Assembly (NCBI GenBank): GCA_905221605.1
Contig: CAJNDS010000006.1
Location: 143,501-207,500 of the forward strand
From: Symbiodinium natans
Taxonomy: Eukaryota > Sar > Dinophyceae > Suessiales > Symbiodiniaceae
Length of the DNA: 64,000 nt
Direction: 5' to 3'
The notes beneath the pieces were generated by a model that saw only the letters and a program-made list of their open reading frames with translations, made no database searches and had not been told where the DNA came from. Positions 20,561 to 32,839 of this stretch are shown piece by piece. The position numbers and the translations under genes are program-made. How positions within the stretch are numbered: position 1 is the stretch's first letter; each line of letters begins with the position of its first letter.

Positions 20561-22469
20561 TGGCGATCTCTGCGGTCTCTAGTCCCACTATACGGTTGAC
20601 GAGATAAGCTCGTGCAGAGCTGTCGCTATCTCAGGTACAGTACGGTGCCAGACGGTCCAGATAGTCTTTCTCGCCAGCAACCTCCGAGCAGCAGAAGTAA
20701 GTTCTGATTGTGCTTCACGACGGATGTCGCTGACATAGCCACTGGTGTCTCAGTTCTGAGGCTGCAACCGCCCGTAGCAGTAAATCACGGCTAGCTTCAG
20801 CAGTACTCAGCAGATCACGCTCGGCCCTCAGCATTGGAAGTTCTCTTTTAGAGAACTGCACGACTGCGAATAGTCACGACACTACGACGTGCCCGGCCTT
20901 GCACGGGGGTGGAAGCGCGCACGCACAAGTCTCAAGCAGTCTTGGACTCGAGCGCTACACCCTTGACTGCGGAGTTCACTGTCGCGATTTGGCCTCGGAT
21001 TCAAACAGTGGGAACTTGCACGGAGATACTTGTGCACAATGAGGAAGAAGCCCGACCCAAAACGAGGCTCATGCGCTCTACATTCCGCTCCAGTTTAACG
21101 ATGACATCATCAACCTCGTCAAGTTTACATGCAAGCCGTACTGAGTCTAGGCCAGCAAGAACTGTTGATGTGAGAAAGCTGGCCCAGGAGGGAGAAAGAA
21201 AAAGGAGAAGCATGTCGTCAAAATCCCCAATTCAAACACCAGCGCCATGGCTCAAACGACATTTGCGTTGTCTCCTGTCAAACGCATGCAAAATTAGACC
21301 AAACATATCATCATCTTTTCAGCATTCTTCGGCGGCTGAGGTTTTGCAACGCATATCAGCTTTAGGATTGCCTGCTGGAAGTCGTTCGTGCAAGCAAGCC
21401 AGATCAAAAGGCTCTGACAATGGATGTTTCATTGATTGCACTAAGCAGAATTCAAACTGGAATTCAAGCTGGTGTTGGAAGGGCTTGATGCTTGGCAGCA
21501 AGTTTATGTTGGGGCTTCAGCTGTTTAATCGACATTCAGATGTGCGCTGCGTTGCTGCATGTTGCCGCTCAGCGTGGGCTTGCATGACTTCTACAAGGTT
21601 TGTGGGGTTCAGAATGGTTCAGAACTGCTTTCTTGCATATTCTTAGCAATTTCTTAGCATATTCAGCATGCCCGTGCACGGGCTTCCATTTCGGCGACAC
21701 TGTCGGTCTAAATCAGGTATGGTGCTAGCTAACTTAGACCAAAGACCCCACGGGACCGAACAAAGCCCTTAAACCAGAAAATGTCGCCGAAGCCAAACAA
21801 AAGCCTGCTAAGAAGGCTGTTCTTAATCCGGACAACTTCTGATTTGCGGAACGGCGTCTTCGAGCGTGCGGTCTCACAACTCGGACAGACCAGGCAAGGC
21901 ACAGTTCAGGACTGAAGCAGATTAAGCCGTCGATCGACAACCTTTAAAGTGTTCCAATCATGGTTAGGGCTCAACAAATTTCAGATTCGAAACACGTGTC
22001 CAGAAGAAGATCTGGTGAATGTGCGTGGTCTTACAGCTCGAGGCAAAGAGGTCTGTTGTCCTTTTTGTACGTTTGGTTGACGGCAGTCAATTAAAATTTT
22101 GGTTCGGTTTTCGCGGCCTAGAAGGAGCACAACTGCTTCTTAGGTCTTGGAAGTCATTGGAGCGGGGCTTCGAGCGCGTGATATCCCGTAAGTTCTGGAC
22201 CGCAAGTATGTTCCCGATTCGATGGACAATCGACAACACCACAGATGAAATTGAAGGCAGAATCATCATAAATGCACTTCTGTTCCTGAAAGGGTCTAGG
22301 GCCGTGGGGTCACTGAGCTACGACCTGAATATAATTCTCCTGCAAGGGGCGCAGGATGTTTTTATCCGAGGTGTGCGAAAATGCGCGCGAAGCATAGGCA
22401 GAGCATAGGGCTCTTCAAGGTCGGGAGCAGGGCAGCAATAGCAGCATGGATGTTTGCGTGTTTTTGCCA
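20561..22469. other. Low-information stretch
   Basis: A plus-strand frame of 245 codons (20909-21646) is serine-rich and shows no motif. On the minus strand around 21050-21130 the sequence LDEVDDVIVKLERNVERM looks coiled-coil and could be an exon. At 21.94-22.40 kb the DNA is locally AT-richer, with open frames on both strands and no recognisable product. Confidence 0.3.
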
Positions 22470-23930
22470 GTCGTTGAGCCTTGAGCCTTAACGCCCTGCA
22501 AACTGCCGGCGCTTATGTCTTTCCATGGCGTGGATGAATGAAGTATTGAAGATATCTTGGGGACCAGTGTCTTCGATTCTGGCAGAGAATCCACAAGCAA
22601 CAAAGTGATCGAGGACAATGCTCGTAGTGCTTGTTTGGGATGGGAATTGTGCGTTCCTCTTGATTTCGGCAGCAGGTACCACATGATGGCACCCATGCAC
22701 AATGGAAACCTTGTTTCAACGGTATATGCCTATTTGTACATGCTTGGTATGAGCTTCTCCAGACCATGGCAGAAGGCTATGCCTTAGTCATAGTCGATGA
22801 ATAGCTTGCAATATGTTCAAACAGTCTCTAGTAGCAACCGCTGCATGCAGTCAATGGCTGGATTTCTCGAAGGACCTTTGGGATGAAGTCGTCTTCATCC
22901 AAACGAATCAAAACATTTCAAACTTTGAAAGAACGCCGAAGTGCCTGACATCCTCCCGAAAGGCAGTGGAAAAAGCCCATTTTGCAGCACTTCTCAGTTT
23001 CAGTACACGGGAAAGAGATGAACGAGCGCACCGTGATGCAGAATAACTGCCTTGCTGCTTGCTGCAATGCCTGACAGAGCTCCGCAAGGCCTCCTCGGCG
23101 GTGTAAGACATTGCCAATGGCGCTTACAGACATTGCCAACCCATGGGCTGCTGCAGGTTCGGCGAACCGTGTAGTGAAGTGCAAGCATTTGCGGCCTTAT
23201 GCTGTTGTTGGATGCTACCAGATGCTGCCGTATTGTACTTCTTGAAATGTAAAATACTTGGTGCGCTGAGCAGGTGTGCACCATCCAGATAAAAGTCACT
23301 TCATGCGATGACGGCCCCTGTACCTAGCCTGCAAGAGAGAGCCATGTGTACAATACACACAGATTTGAGCAGAAAATCTCCAGCTGCGTGGCCAAGGATG
23401 TATGAATAGCTTGCAGATCAGCTCTGTGTCGTTGAACCTTTCTGTAAGCAACCTGCTTTTTGTAGCTTCTGTTGGCTTGGTGCACTGAAGCAATGCTAAC
23501 TTCGTTAACTTCCAGCGGTGTCATAGACAGGGACTGGACGACCCAGGTTCTGAGGGACTGGTGAAACCTGTTGAGAAACAAAGCTACGAACGCGCAACGG
23601 CAACGCGACGGATTCCGCGGTAATACCTGAAACACACATTCAATCGAACAGCACGTCAAGAAACATGTTGCAAAATCGAGGCCCGTGCTCCTTGAAGGGG
23701 CACGTCGTCGGGCTGGTAAGACTGAAGTACCTTCACAAATCGGCAACCTAACATTTCTTCCAACCGTCCACTAGGGTCGCAGCCTGTAGAAGAACAGCAG
23801 GAACTCTTCAAAGGAGATGGCACTGCTCCTGTCCCTGTCAGCCTCCGCCCAAAACCTGAGAGGTCAGACCCGCTCGGAACTGGAATTTCTTTGCACTCTT
23901 CCACATCGGGGCGCGTGCTGCTTGACTCGA
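22470..23930 (-). CDS. Unidentified multi-exon gene fragment
   Basis: Minus-strand segments have exon-like composition: 23760-23700 (GRLEEMLGCRFVKVLQSY), 23180-23040 (MSVSAIGNVLHRRGGLAEL then QALQQAARQLF) and 22695-22490 (VLDHFVACGFSARIED, FNTSFIHAMERHKRRQF). They lie in the same orientation as the named genes. No domain is recognised and the splice chain is not established. Confidence 0.3.
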
Positions 23931-24026
23931 CCCGGAGGGAATTCGCAGTTCGGTGGCACCTGGTAAACAGTCGTGAGGAAGTGAGAAGCTCAGCTTAGGT
24001 CGATTTAGCAGCTTTAGCCTTAGCAG

Positions 24027-25115
<1,089 letters not shown>

Positions 25116-26279
25116 TGCCCTTCACTTCATGTCCCCAGACGTGACCTCTTGATCCCAGACATGCGACATCCCAGGCTATCTCATTAAAACTTGTCCAATT
25201 GAAAAAACGTGAAAAAACCACCATTCGCGCAGGCGCTCCTCTTGCCTGTGGTTGACATTGGATGGTCCGGCCTGAAACTTAGAGTCGTCTAGCAGCTGCA
25301 CTGAAAACAGGAAGCTTCTGGCAGCATGCGAGATGTCACGCCTGCACGGTCCTCAAGCCCAAGCTCAACATGATGCACGTCGACTCAAAAAAACAGGTCT
25401 TCTTCAGCACTAGCCATCCGTGTTTAAAACCATACAGTAACATTCCGGTACCATCCGCCGACCCCGGCAAGCTGCAAGCTGGGGCCGAGCGCCAGTGAAG
25501 AGCTTCTTCTGGTTTCGCGCACGTCGGATGTCGGATGGTGGCTCGGTGCTTGGGGGGGAGCTTCGGGTCTAGGCGAGTTCAGGGTTCACCTTCCGGTTTC
25601 TGGTGCGAAGCGGTACGGGGCGCAGGCCGCACAGGCTTTTCGTTCCCATGCGCAAATTTGGCATGAAGCACGAGCCGGGCTGCATGCTCGCAAGCACCCG
25701 CGTCTTGCATGTGTTTCGGCTCAGGGGGTTTCGGGTTTCGGTCGGCGTTATACAGCAAGGGAACCACCTCTGCGTGGCACTCCCGCTTAGGGACGCAGAC
25801 GCACACAGCCCTTGCCCTCGTCGCAATCTGCTGCGCGTGGAGTCTGGCGCTTTTTCGGAGTCGTTAAGGGCGGCGTTAGCACTTGGACGATGGGTTTCTC
25901 GAAACTGTATCAGCAGCAGTCTGTACGATGGCTTTGGAGGACATTGCATCAAGTTGCATGGCGCTGCATTTAAACCAAGCCCCACCAGCAACTGAGTGTC
26001 ACGACGTCATACAAATGTCATCGAAGACCTCATAGGCCTGTTTCCTTTGGCAGAATCGGCAAAGTTCAAGAGGTCATGGCATTGCCAGGAGAGCCCATGC
26101 ACTCTGCGCCAGAATGCCCATGATCAATGCAGCTCGGGCGGCAGAATGTCGAGTGGGATCCTCGACCGGATGCTACTGCTACAGCTTTTGAACCCTGCAC
26201 GCAATGCAATGCACCCAACCTCAGCTGCTTCGCCAATCCAGACCTCACTGCATGCCCACACCCTCCAACAGTTTTTTCT
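25116..26279. other. No assigned gene
   Basis: Several short frames on both strands, one of 140 codons on the minus strand (25569-25991), show no domain and no splice pattern. Nothing further is supported. Confidence 0.4.
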
Positions 26280-26445
26280 TCAACTGTGCGCAAGTGTGAG
26301 GGCAGTGATGGGCAGTGTGAAGGCAATTTCGGCATCGGACACTCGATCGGGAGGCTTGTCTTCCTCGTACTGGGGAACCTGAAGAATGGTCAGGTTGCAC
26401 TTTGTTGCAAGTCGCCTCTTGATCCCGAAACCTCCTTCACGTGCA
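26280..26445 (-). CDS. Exon candidate, weakly ABCA-transporter-like
   Basis: A minus-strand frame reads GFGIKRRLATKCNLTILQV and then VSDAEIAFTLPI. The pairing of FGxxxxLxxxxNLTLV with xSDxxxELxFxLP recalls the regulatory segment after the first nucleotide-binding domain of ABCA-type transporters. No Walker or signature motifs were found near it, so this is only a suggestion. Confidence 0.3.
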
Positions 26446-27886
26446 TCGTCAGGCCTGGCAAGTGACAAGATGCGACAAGTTCCCTGGAAGTCACAAGCGA
26501 GTTGCTCAGGTCACACCACAGCAGGGTGAATTGCCTAGCGACTGAATATCACTGGCAATGCCGGCCATGCCCTTGCTTGCCTCACGAACAAATTGAAAGC
26601 ATTTAGCGTCCGGCGCCAACGCCCTCCTACACATTGAACCCCTCAGTACAACACCAAGCTGCCTTTGTACATTCCGACAAAGACTTTGCAGGCCGCACCA
26701 TGACGTATGTGTTTGGGTTCTGGAGCCATGATGTTCTCAGAGCGTCTCATTTCATTGCAATGCACCTCTCCCTGTGATTACCCGTTTGCCTGCGACTGGT
26801 GACGCTGTTGTCCAGCGCCATGCGCATGGCCATGGCCGTGGCCATGCTGTGGGTCCTCCACTCCAGATCTCAAAATAGGTCCAGGCTAGTTAAGGCACCG
26901 CAATGAGATTGAACTGCATAGTTGACAGGGCTGAGCTGCCTTTCGCACAGTGTTGGAGTCACCGGCTGGGCCCTTGCCACGTTTCATGACCCGGTACTTT
27001 TGTTGACGGCTTGCACAGGACTGACTGGGTGCTAAGTCCTGTGATGGAAAAACATGTCTCTGCTTGCCTTAGCAGCACTCTCGGCGTCGGCCTGTGCTCG
27101 AACAGCACTGCAACAAACAACATGGATGACATGCAAACATACGCAAACCACACCGCGCCTTTTTCGAAGCTTCATAAAGAACCTTGAATCAACACATCCC
27201 TCCCAGCTGCTGTGGCTGCGCGTGTTGTTTGTGTGCTCCTAATTGCAACTGCTTCTGGATGTGTTGATGAAGACGGCATCGTGTGAAGTTACGGATGTTG
27301 CCGCGGGCAGCCTCCGTGTTTGTTTGCCCCCCCTTAGATTCCCTACAGTTCAATTCCTTCATGCACAGCTACTTAAGAGAGTACGTAGTTTTTTCAGGCG
27401 AAGGCAGGTGAGGATGTGGAGTTCTTGCAAGGCAATAACACTCCCATCAGCTGCTCTTGCAGAATGCAACAGAGTCAAGCACGAACAGCATGTAAGGTTC
27501 CCACACTCACTCGCCTCGTCACAACCGGTATGGGGCTGTACCAGCCTGCACATCCATCAACTCATTTCAGCAAGCACACTGCAGAGAGAACTTCATCCTG
27601 CAAATTGCCTCCGGACGGCGACGCTTGTGTCGGAACTGGCTGCCATGCAGCAAGACTCATGCACTCTGGAATGACAAGTCAGAGTTCGCTGCTAAGCTCC
27701 GTGCAAGCTTTGTTTCCGGGCGTCGAGGAGCGTGCCCTTCCGAAGGGGACCAAAGTGCAAAGAGAACAGGAAGATGCACGGCACTTACGCTCCCCCGAAG
27801 AAGTCCCACGCACAGGGCCTCGCAAAGCGTGGTCGGCGCTTGCCACCTTGGCGCTTGGTCGGTCAAAGGAGTCAAATCTTTTTGGT
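26446..27886. other. No assigned gene
   Basis: Short open frames only. A minus frame at 27679-27909 is basic and serine-rich. No motif seen. Confidence 0.35.
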
Positions 27887-28210
27887 CTATCCGAGTCTAT
27901 CCGACTCATGGCGGTTGAGAAACCGGCTAGGCATTCTCCTGGGATCGGCTTCGGGCTCGTGCTTCTTCTGGCCTCGGGCTAAGAAGGTGGACAGCCAGGT
28001 GCCCTCAAACAGGCCAGCCTGGGCCCTAGCCTGCACCCTTGCCTTCATCCAGGCTGCCTCACATTCAGACAATTGCACACAGAATCTGCGCAACGCTGCA
28101 GCGCCTTTGTGCGTTTTTGGCTCGCTTCGGCCAGGCTGAGCGAGTGCCGTCGCAAGTCGCGCGACATCGTCCTCGAGCCTGCACTCCAAGACTGCCCTAC
28201 CCTGACCCAT
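27887..28210 (-). CDS. Hypothetical exon
   Basis: A minus frame of 107 codons has charged, helix-like sequence (LECRLEDDVARLATALAQ, RRFCVQLSECEAAWMKARV). No family is recognised and its exon limits are not defined. Confidence 0.3.
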   Translation of the reverse strand: MGQGRAVLECRLEDDVARLATALAQPGRSEPKTHKGAAALRRFCVQLSECEAAWMKARVQARAQAGLFEGTWLSTFLARGQKKHEPEADPRRMPSRFLNRHESDRLG

Positions 28211-28961
28211 TATCTAGTCTCGTTGTCCTGATTTTGTTGAGTCTCGCCTGGGGGCCTCTGGCAGTTGCCGTGCTCGAAAGTCATGGCGCGGCTTCAGAGA
28301 CCTCATTTGTCTGTAGCAGGCTAGAGCGGCTAGAAGCGGCGCATCATGGTTCCCGACGCAATCTCGGCACTCAGATGCGATGTGCCGTGTGTGCTATTGT
28401 GTGCTTATGCTGCTGAGGCTTTGACTGCCGTTTTTGTTTCCTCAGTCTGTCAACCCACCATGCGACATCACCAAAAGTCTTGCGCGCATAGCGTGGTTGT
28501 AAAGCCTGCACATTCTGCCAATCTCCTACTCATCAACGAAGCTCCACACAAACACAACTCGCCAACTAAAGTAATCCAGAGCAAGCACGCTTGACTTTAC
28601 CAAAGAGCTTCACTGCCACCGAGGCACCGGAATGAAATTCTGAAACTTGGACCTGAACAACGAACACCGATCAAAAGTTTTCAAGGCGGGCGAGTCAACC
28701 GATTCCCCGGCCATCTTTACAGCGTTGAGGAGGATCGCCTGCAAAGGGCCAAGTGAGCATACATGTTCTAAATGAGAAACTGCTCGCTTTTCAGCAGTCC
28801 TGGCCTCCTGATTTGGATGCCGGCCTACTGGCCCAAGTCTGGTTCAAGGATTGACAACACTGCATCCACGGACCTCATCTTGCTGTCATCAGGCGGTAAA
28901 CTGCCTGCAGCTTCCACGCTGCTGTTGACAAGTTGTCGGCCGACGGCGTTTGCATGCATAT

Positions 28962-29060
28962 ACACATATATATATATATATATATAATATGTATAGATAT
29001 ATATATATAGAGATATATATATATATACAATATGTATATAGATATATATATATATATATG
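28962..29060. repeat. (TA)n microsatellite
   Basis: Imperfect TATA runs broken by ATGTATAG and ATACAATATG. Flanked by ordinary sequence. Confidence 0.93.
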
Positions 29061-29316
29061 TGCATGAGTGGGAATTAATAGCAACCGCCTGCTGTCGTCC
29101 AACATGTGGCAATTTGGGCCTGCACGTGGTAATGTGCATGGCATTCCGTTTGTTTTTGCTGCTGACGTCAAGCTTGGGGCCTGCCACAAAGCCTCGCCAT
29201 CCTGGCTGCTATGGCATCAACCACAAGAAGATACAGCAGAACCCAAGGTTCATGATGGTTCATGTCTTCGTACGTTCTGGCTTTGCTCCTGTTTCTCTCT
29301 TTCTCTGAAACCTCTG

Positions 29317-29432
29317 TCTGACTCTGTCTGTCTGTCTCTCTCACTCTCTCACCCTCTCTCTCTCTCTCTCTCGCTCGCTCGCTCGCTCGAACTCTCCTCC
29401 CTCCCTCTCCCTCCCTCTCTCTCTTCCTTCCT
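29317..29432. repeat. Pyrimidine tract, TCTG/TC/TCGC repeats
   Basis: Consecutive (TCTG), (TC), (GCTC) and (CCCT) runs on the plus strand; almost pure pyrimidine. Confidence 0.9.
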
Positions 29433-29499
29433 TCCAAGCCATAAGACTCCCCCGAAGGAGAGCCGCCCCGAGGGGCACGGTCGACAGATCTGTGTGTGA

Positions 29500-30160
29500 G
29501 ACTTATTCCCCACCCCCGCTGTGTGTGAGGTGGGGTTGGTAGAAAATATGTGTGTCCTCACAGTGACCACCAACCAAGCATGGTAGATCCACAACAATTT
29601 ACGGGCATGGAACGAACTCGGCAACCATGTAGTGGGACACTCTGGGATTGGGTTCGGGCAAAAACGTGCACTGCTATGTAAGGATTGAATGATGGTCCCA
29701 CCCTCGATTGTGACCCTCCCCCGCGAACTGTTCCCTCCCCACAGGTTTGGTGGTTTGGGAGCATTGGAAAGATTCCCTCTCCACAGGTTGGTGGATCGGG
29801 CAAAGTGAACTACGAGGCTGGTATACTCCCCCCTTTCCCCAACAATCGAAAAACCCCCAAGTCAACGAACAACACCCAGGGACCCGCGAGGGGAAAGGAG
29901 GGCTTTGTGAGATTTCTCGATGAGCTTACTGTTATGGTGCACGGAGGCTTCGCTCCTTTGAATTGTTGTTATGACAAAGAACGGTCGGTTACTACACTTC
30001 CCCTTCAAAGGTGACAACATTACAGATCCCAACCAACAGACAAGCCTGCCCAAAACAATGCTCCCTAGGCCTGAAAGGAAAACAAGGGGCTTAGTTCCCA
30101 AGTTGACTTCAAAGGGGTTGTAACCTGTTTATGGGTTAAAAGCCCTGGTGCGCTCACTTT
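29500..30160. other. Downstream of the retrogene; short repeats only
   Basis: Two copies of a cccca/tccacaggtt(t)ggtgg motif occur at 29737-29800. Open frames are short and not recognisable. It may be 3' untranslated sequence of the intronless gene on the minus strand. Confidence 0.3.
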
Positions 30161-30184
30161 GGCTCCCTCATCTGAGCAAGTAGT

Positions 30185-30300
30185 GCGGTGTGAAGGATGT
30201 GGAAGACGTGGGCGATGTCCGAGCAGGTAGTGTGGTGTAGAGGTTGTGGAAGATGTGGGTGATGTGGATGAGGTCGTTGTTGTGGTCACTGCTGTGGGTG
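30185..30300. repeat. Degenerate gtgtgaaggatgtggaaga repeats
   Basis: Two to three diverged copies of a purine-rich unit (gtggtgtagaggttgtggaagatgtgggtgatgt and relatives). They lie at the 3' end of the intronless minus-strand frame. Confidence 0.6.
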
Positions 30301-30427
30301 TTTGGCCAGTCTTCTGATCTGTGACTCGAGGTTTTCACTGCCCCAGCTTCGTGGTGTCGGTCGGGTTGGTGTCGTGGAGCTTGTTGCGGGCTTCCCTTCC
30401 TTCTTTCTTGGCAGCGGCGGTCGTTCG

Positions 30428-31406
30428 TCATGTAGTGGTCCTCGTTCTTCTCCGTACAGCGTCTTGGGCTTTGGGGTCCTCGTTGGCTTTGTAGACTTTG
30501 TAGCCTCCCATCTTTCCTCCGAATCCTCCTCCCATTCCTCCTTCTTGATTCTCTTTGGCGGTGGCAGCGCTCCTGCTGGGTATGTGCGCACGTGCTGTAT
30601 CATCGAAGGTTGGCTGCACCCTGGTTGTGTCCCCCTTCCTATGATGGTTGGGGTGGTAGTAGATGTCGGTGAAGTAGTCGGGGATGTTGTAGTGAGCGGG
30701 CCAGTGGTCGGAGACGAGCTTCGCATTGGTTGTGTTTGCAATCTCCACCATGCTCCAATTCGTGGTTGTTGAGGTAGTGCCGGTGCGGCTTTGCGGGCCG
30801 GCGACCGATGGTTTTTCACATGGCTCGCCCCCCGTGTCTTCCAGAGGTACCTCCTCGTATTCCTCATCTGTTTCTCCTCTCTTCTCCCAAGCCTTTCTTG
30901 CTGTTGTCGGTGCTGGGATTGTAGTTGTCCCCCGTGCTTCTCCACTGGTCTTCTTTCCTCCCCTTTCTCCCATGCCATGGCCGTGGTCTTGGTTGTCTCG
31001 CTCGTCGGTGTGCTCCTCGTCAATGGTGGTGTTGTCGTGGGTCTCCTTTTGTTTGCACTCCCTCTCGTTGACGATTTGCTGGTCCTCTTCTTCACTTGAT
31101 CGTCCCCAATCTGGGTGGTCTTGGTGACGGTTTTCCTCCCCATCGTCCCTCAACACGTTGAGCGAGGCCTGGAACCATTGGGAGATCTCGTCATTGGTGG
31201 TGTCGGGGGCGTCGTGTGAGCTCCCCCACTTCGGATGGTGTGAACTGTACGGCCACCCAAACGATGGCTCGTTTCATGTGTAGGAGTGCCTTGTCGATGG
31301 GGTTCATGCCGGGCGTCTCTTCTCCCATCTCGATGGCGGTTGTGCTGGTGGCCCCCCCCACATGGACAGCGGTTGTAGTGGTCGTCGCATCCGGTCGGCT
31401 TTCCAT
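30428..31406 (-). CDS. Intronless hypothetical gene, probable retrogene
   Basis: The ATG at 31406 opens a frame (MESRPDATTTTTAVHVGG, then PIDKALLHMKRAIVWVAVQF) that breaks near 31200. The next minus frame continues with NDEISQWFQASLNVLRDDG and runs open to 30428, passing WPAHYNIPDYFTDIYYHP and a Gly-rich end. An overlapping minus frame (30286-31143) is also open, helped by Thr/Arg/Glu-rich composition. No introns are evident, unlike every neighbour. A relict spliced leader lies about 340 bases upstream, so I infer a gene re-inserted from spliced mRNA. No domain is recognised and the frame break suggests it may be decaying. Confidence 0.4.
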
Positions 31407-31747
31407 GGCAGTGTGCTTAGGCTTTGTTTAGGGGTGGGGAACGGTGTTAGGGCAAAGCGATGAGGCGGGACTGGGGCATGCAATGGAGTCCTGGAGAGAA
31501 TACAGTTCATGTCCTGACTGTTTAGTTAGTGCTTTTTGCTACAGGCGCCTCACTGTTCCCCGCTTCCACTCGTTTAGGGTCAAAGTCCACAGCCCCCCTA
31601 AGCAAATCGGAACACATGAAAAGCCAGTGCTGGTCCCTGAACGGCAACCTGATTAGGGTTCGTAGGGGAGCGAAGCGGTTTGCAGTTTTGAGCCAGGCGG
31701 TGCGCAGGCTCAAGCCACAGTGGAGGGGGCGGGTTCCCCCAAAGTGA

Positions 31748-31766
31748 CTTGAGCCAAAATGGCTAC
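31748..31766 (-). other. Relict dinoflagellate spliced leader
   Basis: On the minus strand GTAGCCATTTTGGCTCAAG matches the last 19 bases of the 22-base DinoSL (as I recall it, DCCGTAGCC...CTCAAG). The bases upstream are GG rather than CC. What follows is TCACTTTGG, not a GT donor, so this is not an SL RNA gene but a leader carried into the genome by reverse transcription of a trans-spliced mRNA. Confidence 0.85.
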
Positions 31767-31882
31767 CCTCTCTCTCTCTCTCTCTCTCTTTATTTCCCGT
31801 TTTGGGGCATGGAGGGGAGCCCTCTCTCTGTCTCTCTCTCTCTCTCTCTCGTTCTCTTTCTCTCTCTCTCTCTCTCTCTTTT

Positions 31883-31919
<37 letters not shown>
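31767..31919. repeat. (TC)n microsatellite
   Basis: Two long TC blocks separated by tttatttcccgttttgggg. It directly abuts the relict spliced leader. Confidence 0.96.
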
Positions 31920-31921
<2 letters not shown>

Positions 31922-32233
31922 CCAACGTTGGAACTACCCGTCAGCAGCCCTATTTGTGGTGACCCACACGAAAAGAAACACTGCCGGCAATCGCAATCAC
32001 AAAGAAGCAGAAAAACACGGTCGGCCTAATAGCTAAAGTGAAGCTTGAAGAAGTCGACTGCGTCGTAGCAGTTGATCGACGCGACAAACTTTCTAAACCA
32101 CATCATAAAATGGTGTGGGCGACGGGCTGTTCTGCACGCTTTTCGGACAAGGCAAGATTGGACTAGGGTAATGGATGGGAAAATGATGCGCGAGTGAAGA
32201 CCACAATCTTGAAGCCGGCAACCTCTCCGACGC

Positions 32234-32836
32234 TCACAGCAGCGCGCGACCACTTGCATAAAAGTTGCCATTTGTGTACTCATATACCCAACAGTCATCA
32301 TAACCTGTTTGACGCCGTGGTCCCCGGCTTGTCATTGGCGGCCTCCCGAAACGGCTGATGGGGCTATACGAGCCGGAGAATGCAAACGGTTCTTCCGTGG
32401 CTGAAGAACTGTAGCTGGAACTTGTTCTCGCCAACATCTTGAGTCCAGGACGTGCGTTGCTGAAAAAAGCGGCCTGTGCAATAGAAGCAAGTAGAACAAC
32501 AGAGAGCTCCCAGCCACTTCCACCAAGATTGTGTTCGAAGTGAATTGTGCGGCAAAGAACCGCAGAAGACTTCCAGCACCTATAGGCAGGTTTGAAAGCA
32601 TTCGCTAGCAGCAACACGCGGCAGTCCATATGTACATGCGCCATAAGGAGCTCCCCTACTCCCACGGACGGTGTACACAAACTGGAATGAGCCATAGGAC
32701 CCACATATGACCTCCAGCGCCAGAGAAAAGATGAGCCAAACAAGTTGGACGCAAGCCCCCTAGGAATCGGCAGTGTCCTGAAAACCCATGATGTGCTGAT
32801 TGACAACGGACGACAACGGCAAAGCGAAAGCAGCAA
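32234..32836 (-). CDS. Hypothetical ORF, 200 codons
   Basis: Uninterrupted minus frame. The C-terminal part (TSSSYSSSATEEPFAFSGS, FGRPPMTSRG, DDCWVYEYTNGNFYASG) looks protein-like. The N-terminal part is Cys/Trp/Leu-rich and may be non-coding. No family is recognised. Confidence 0.3.
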   Translation of the reverse strand: MLLSLCRCRPLSISTSWVFRTLPIPRGLASNLFGSSFLWRWRSYVGPMAHSSLCTPSVGVGELLMAHVHMDCRVLLLANAFKPAYRCWKSSAVLCRTIHFEHNLGGSGWELSVVLLASIAQAAFFSNARPGLKMLARTSSSYSSSATEEPFAFSGSYSPISRFGRPPMTSRGPRRQTGYDDCWVYEYTNGNFYASGRALL

Positions 32837-32839
32837 TTC

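Noticed and set aside
20909-21646. A 245-codon plus-strand frame as a gene
   Set aside because: Serine-rich with no motif; it overlaps a more protein-like minus-strand segment, so it is mentioned but not called.
31748-31766. An SL RNA gene
   Set aside because: No GT donor follows the leader and no Sm-like intron part is present, so it is a relict and not a source gene.
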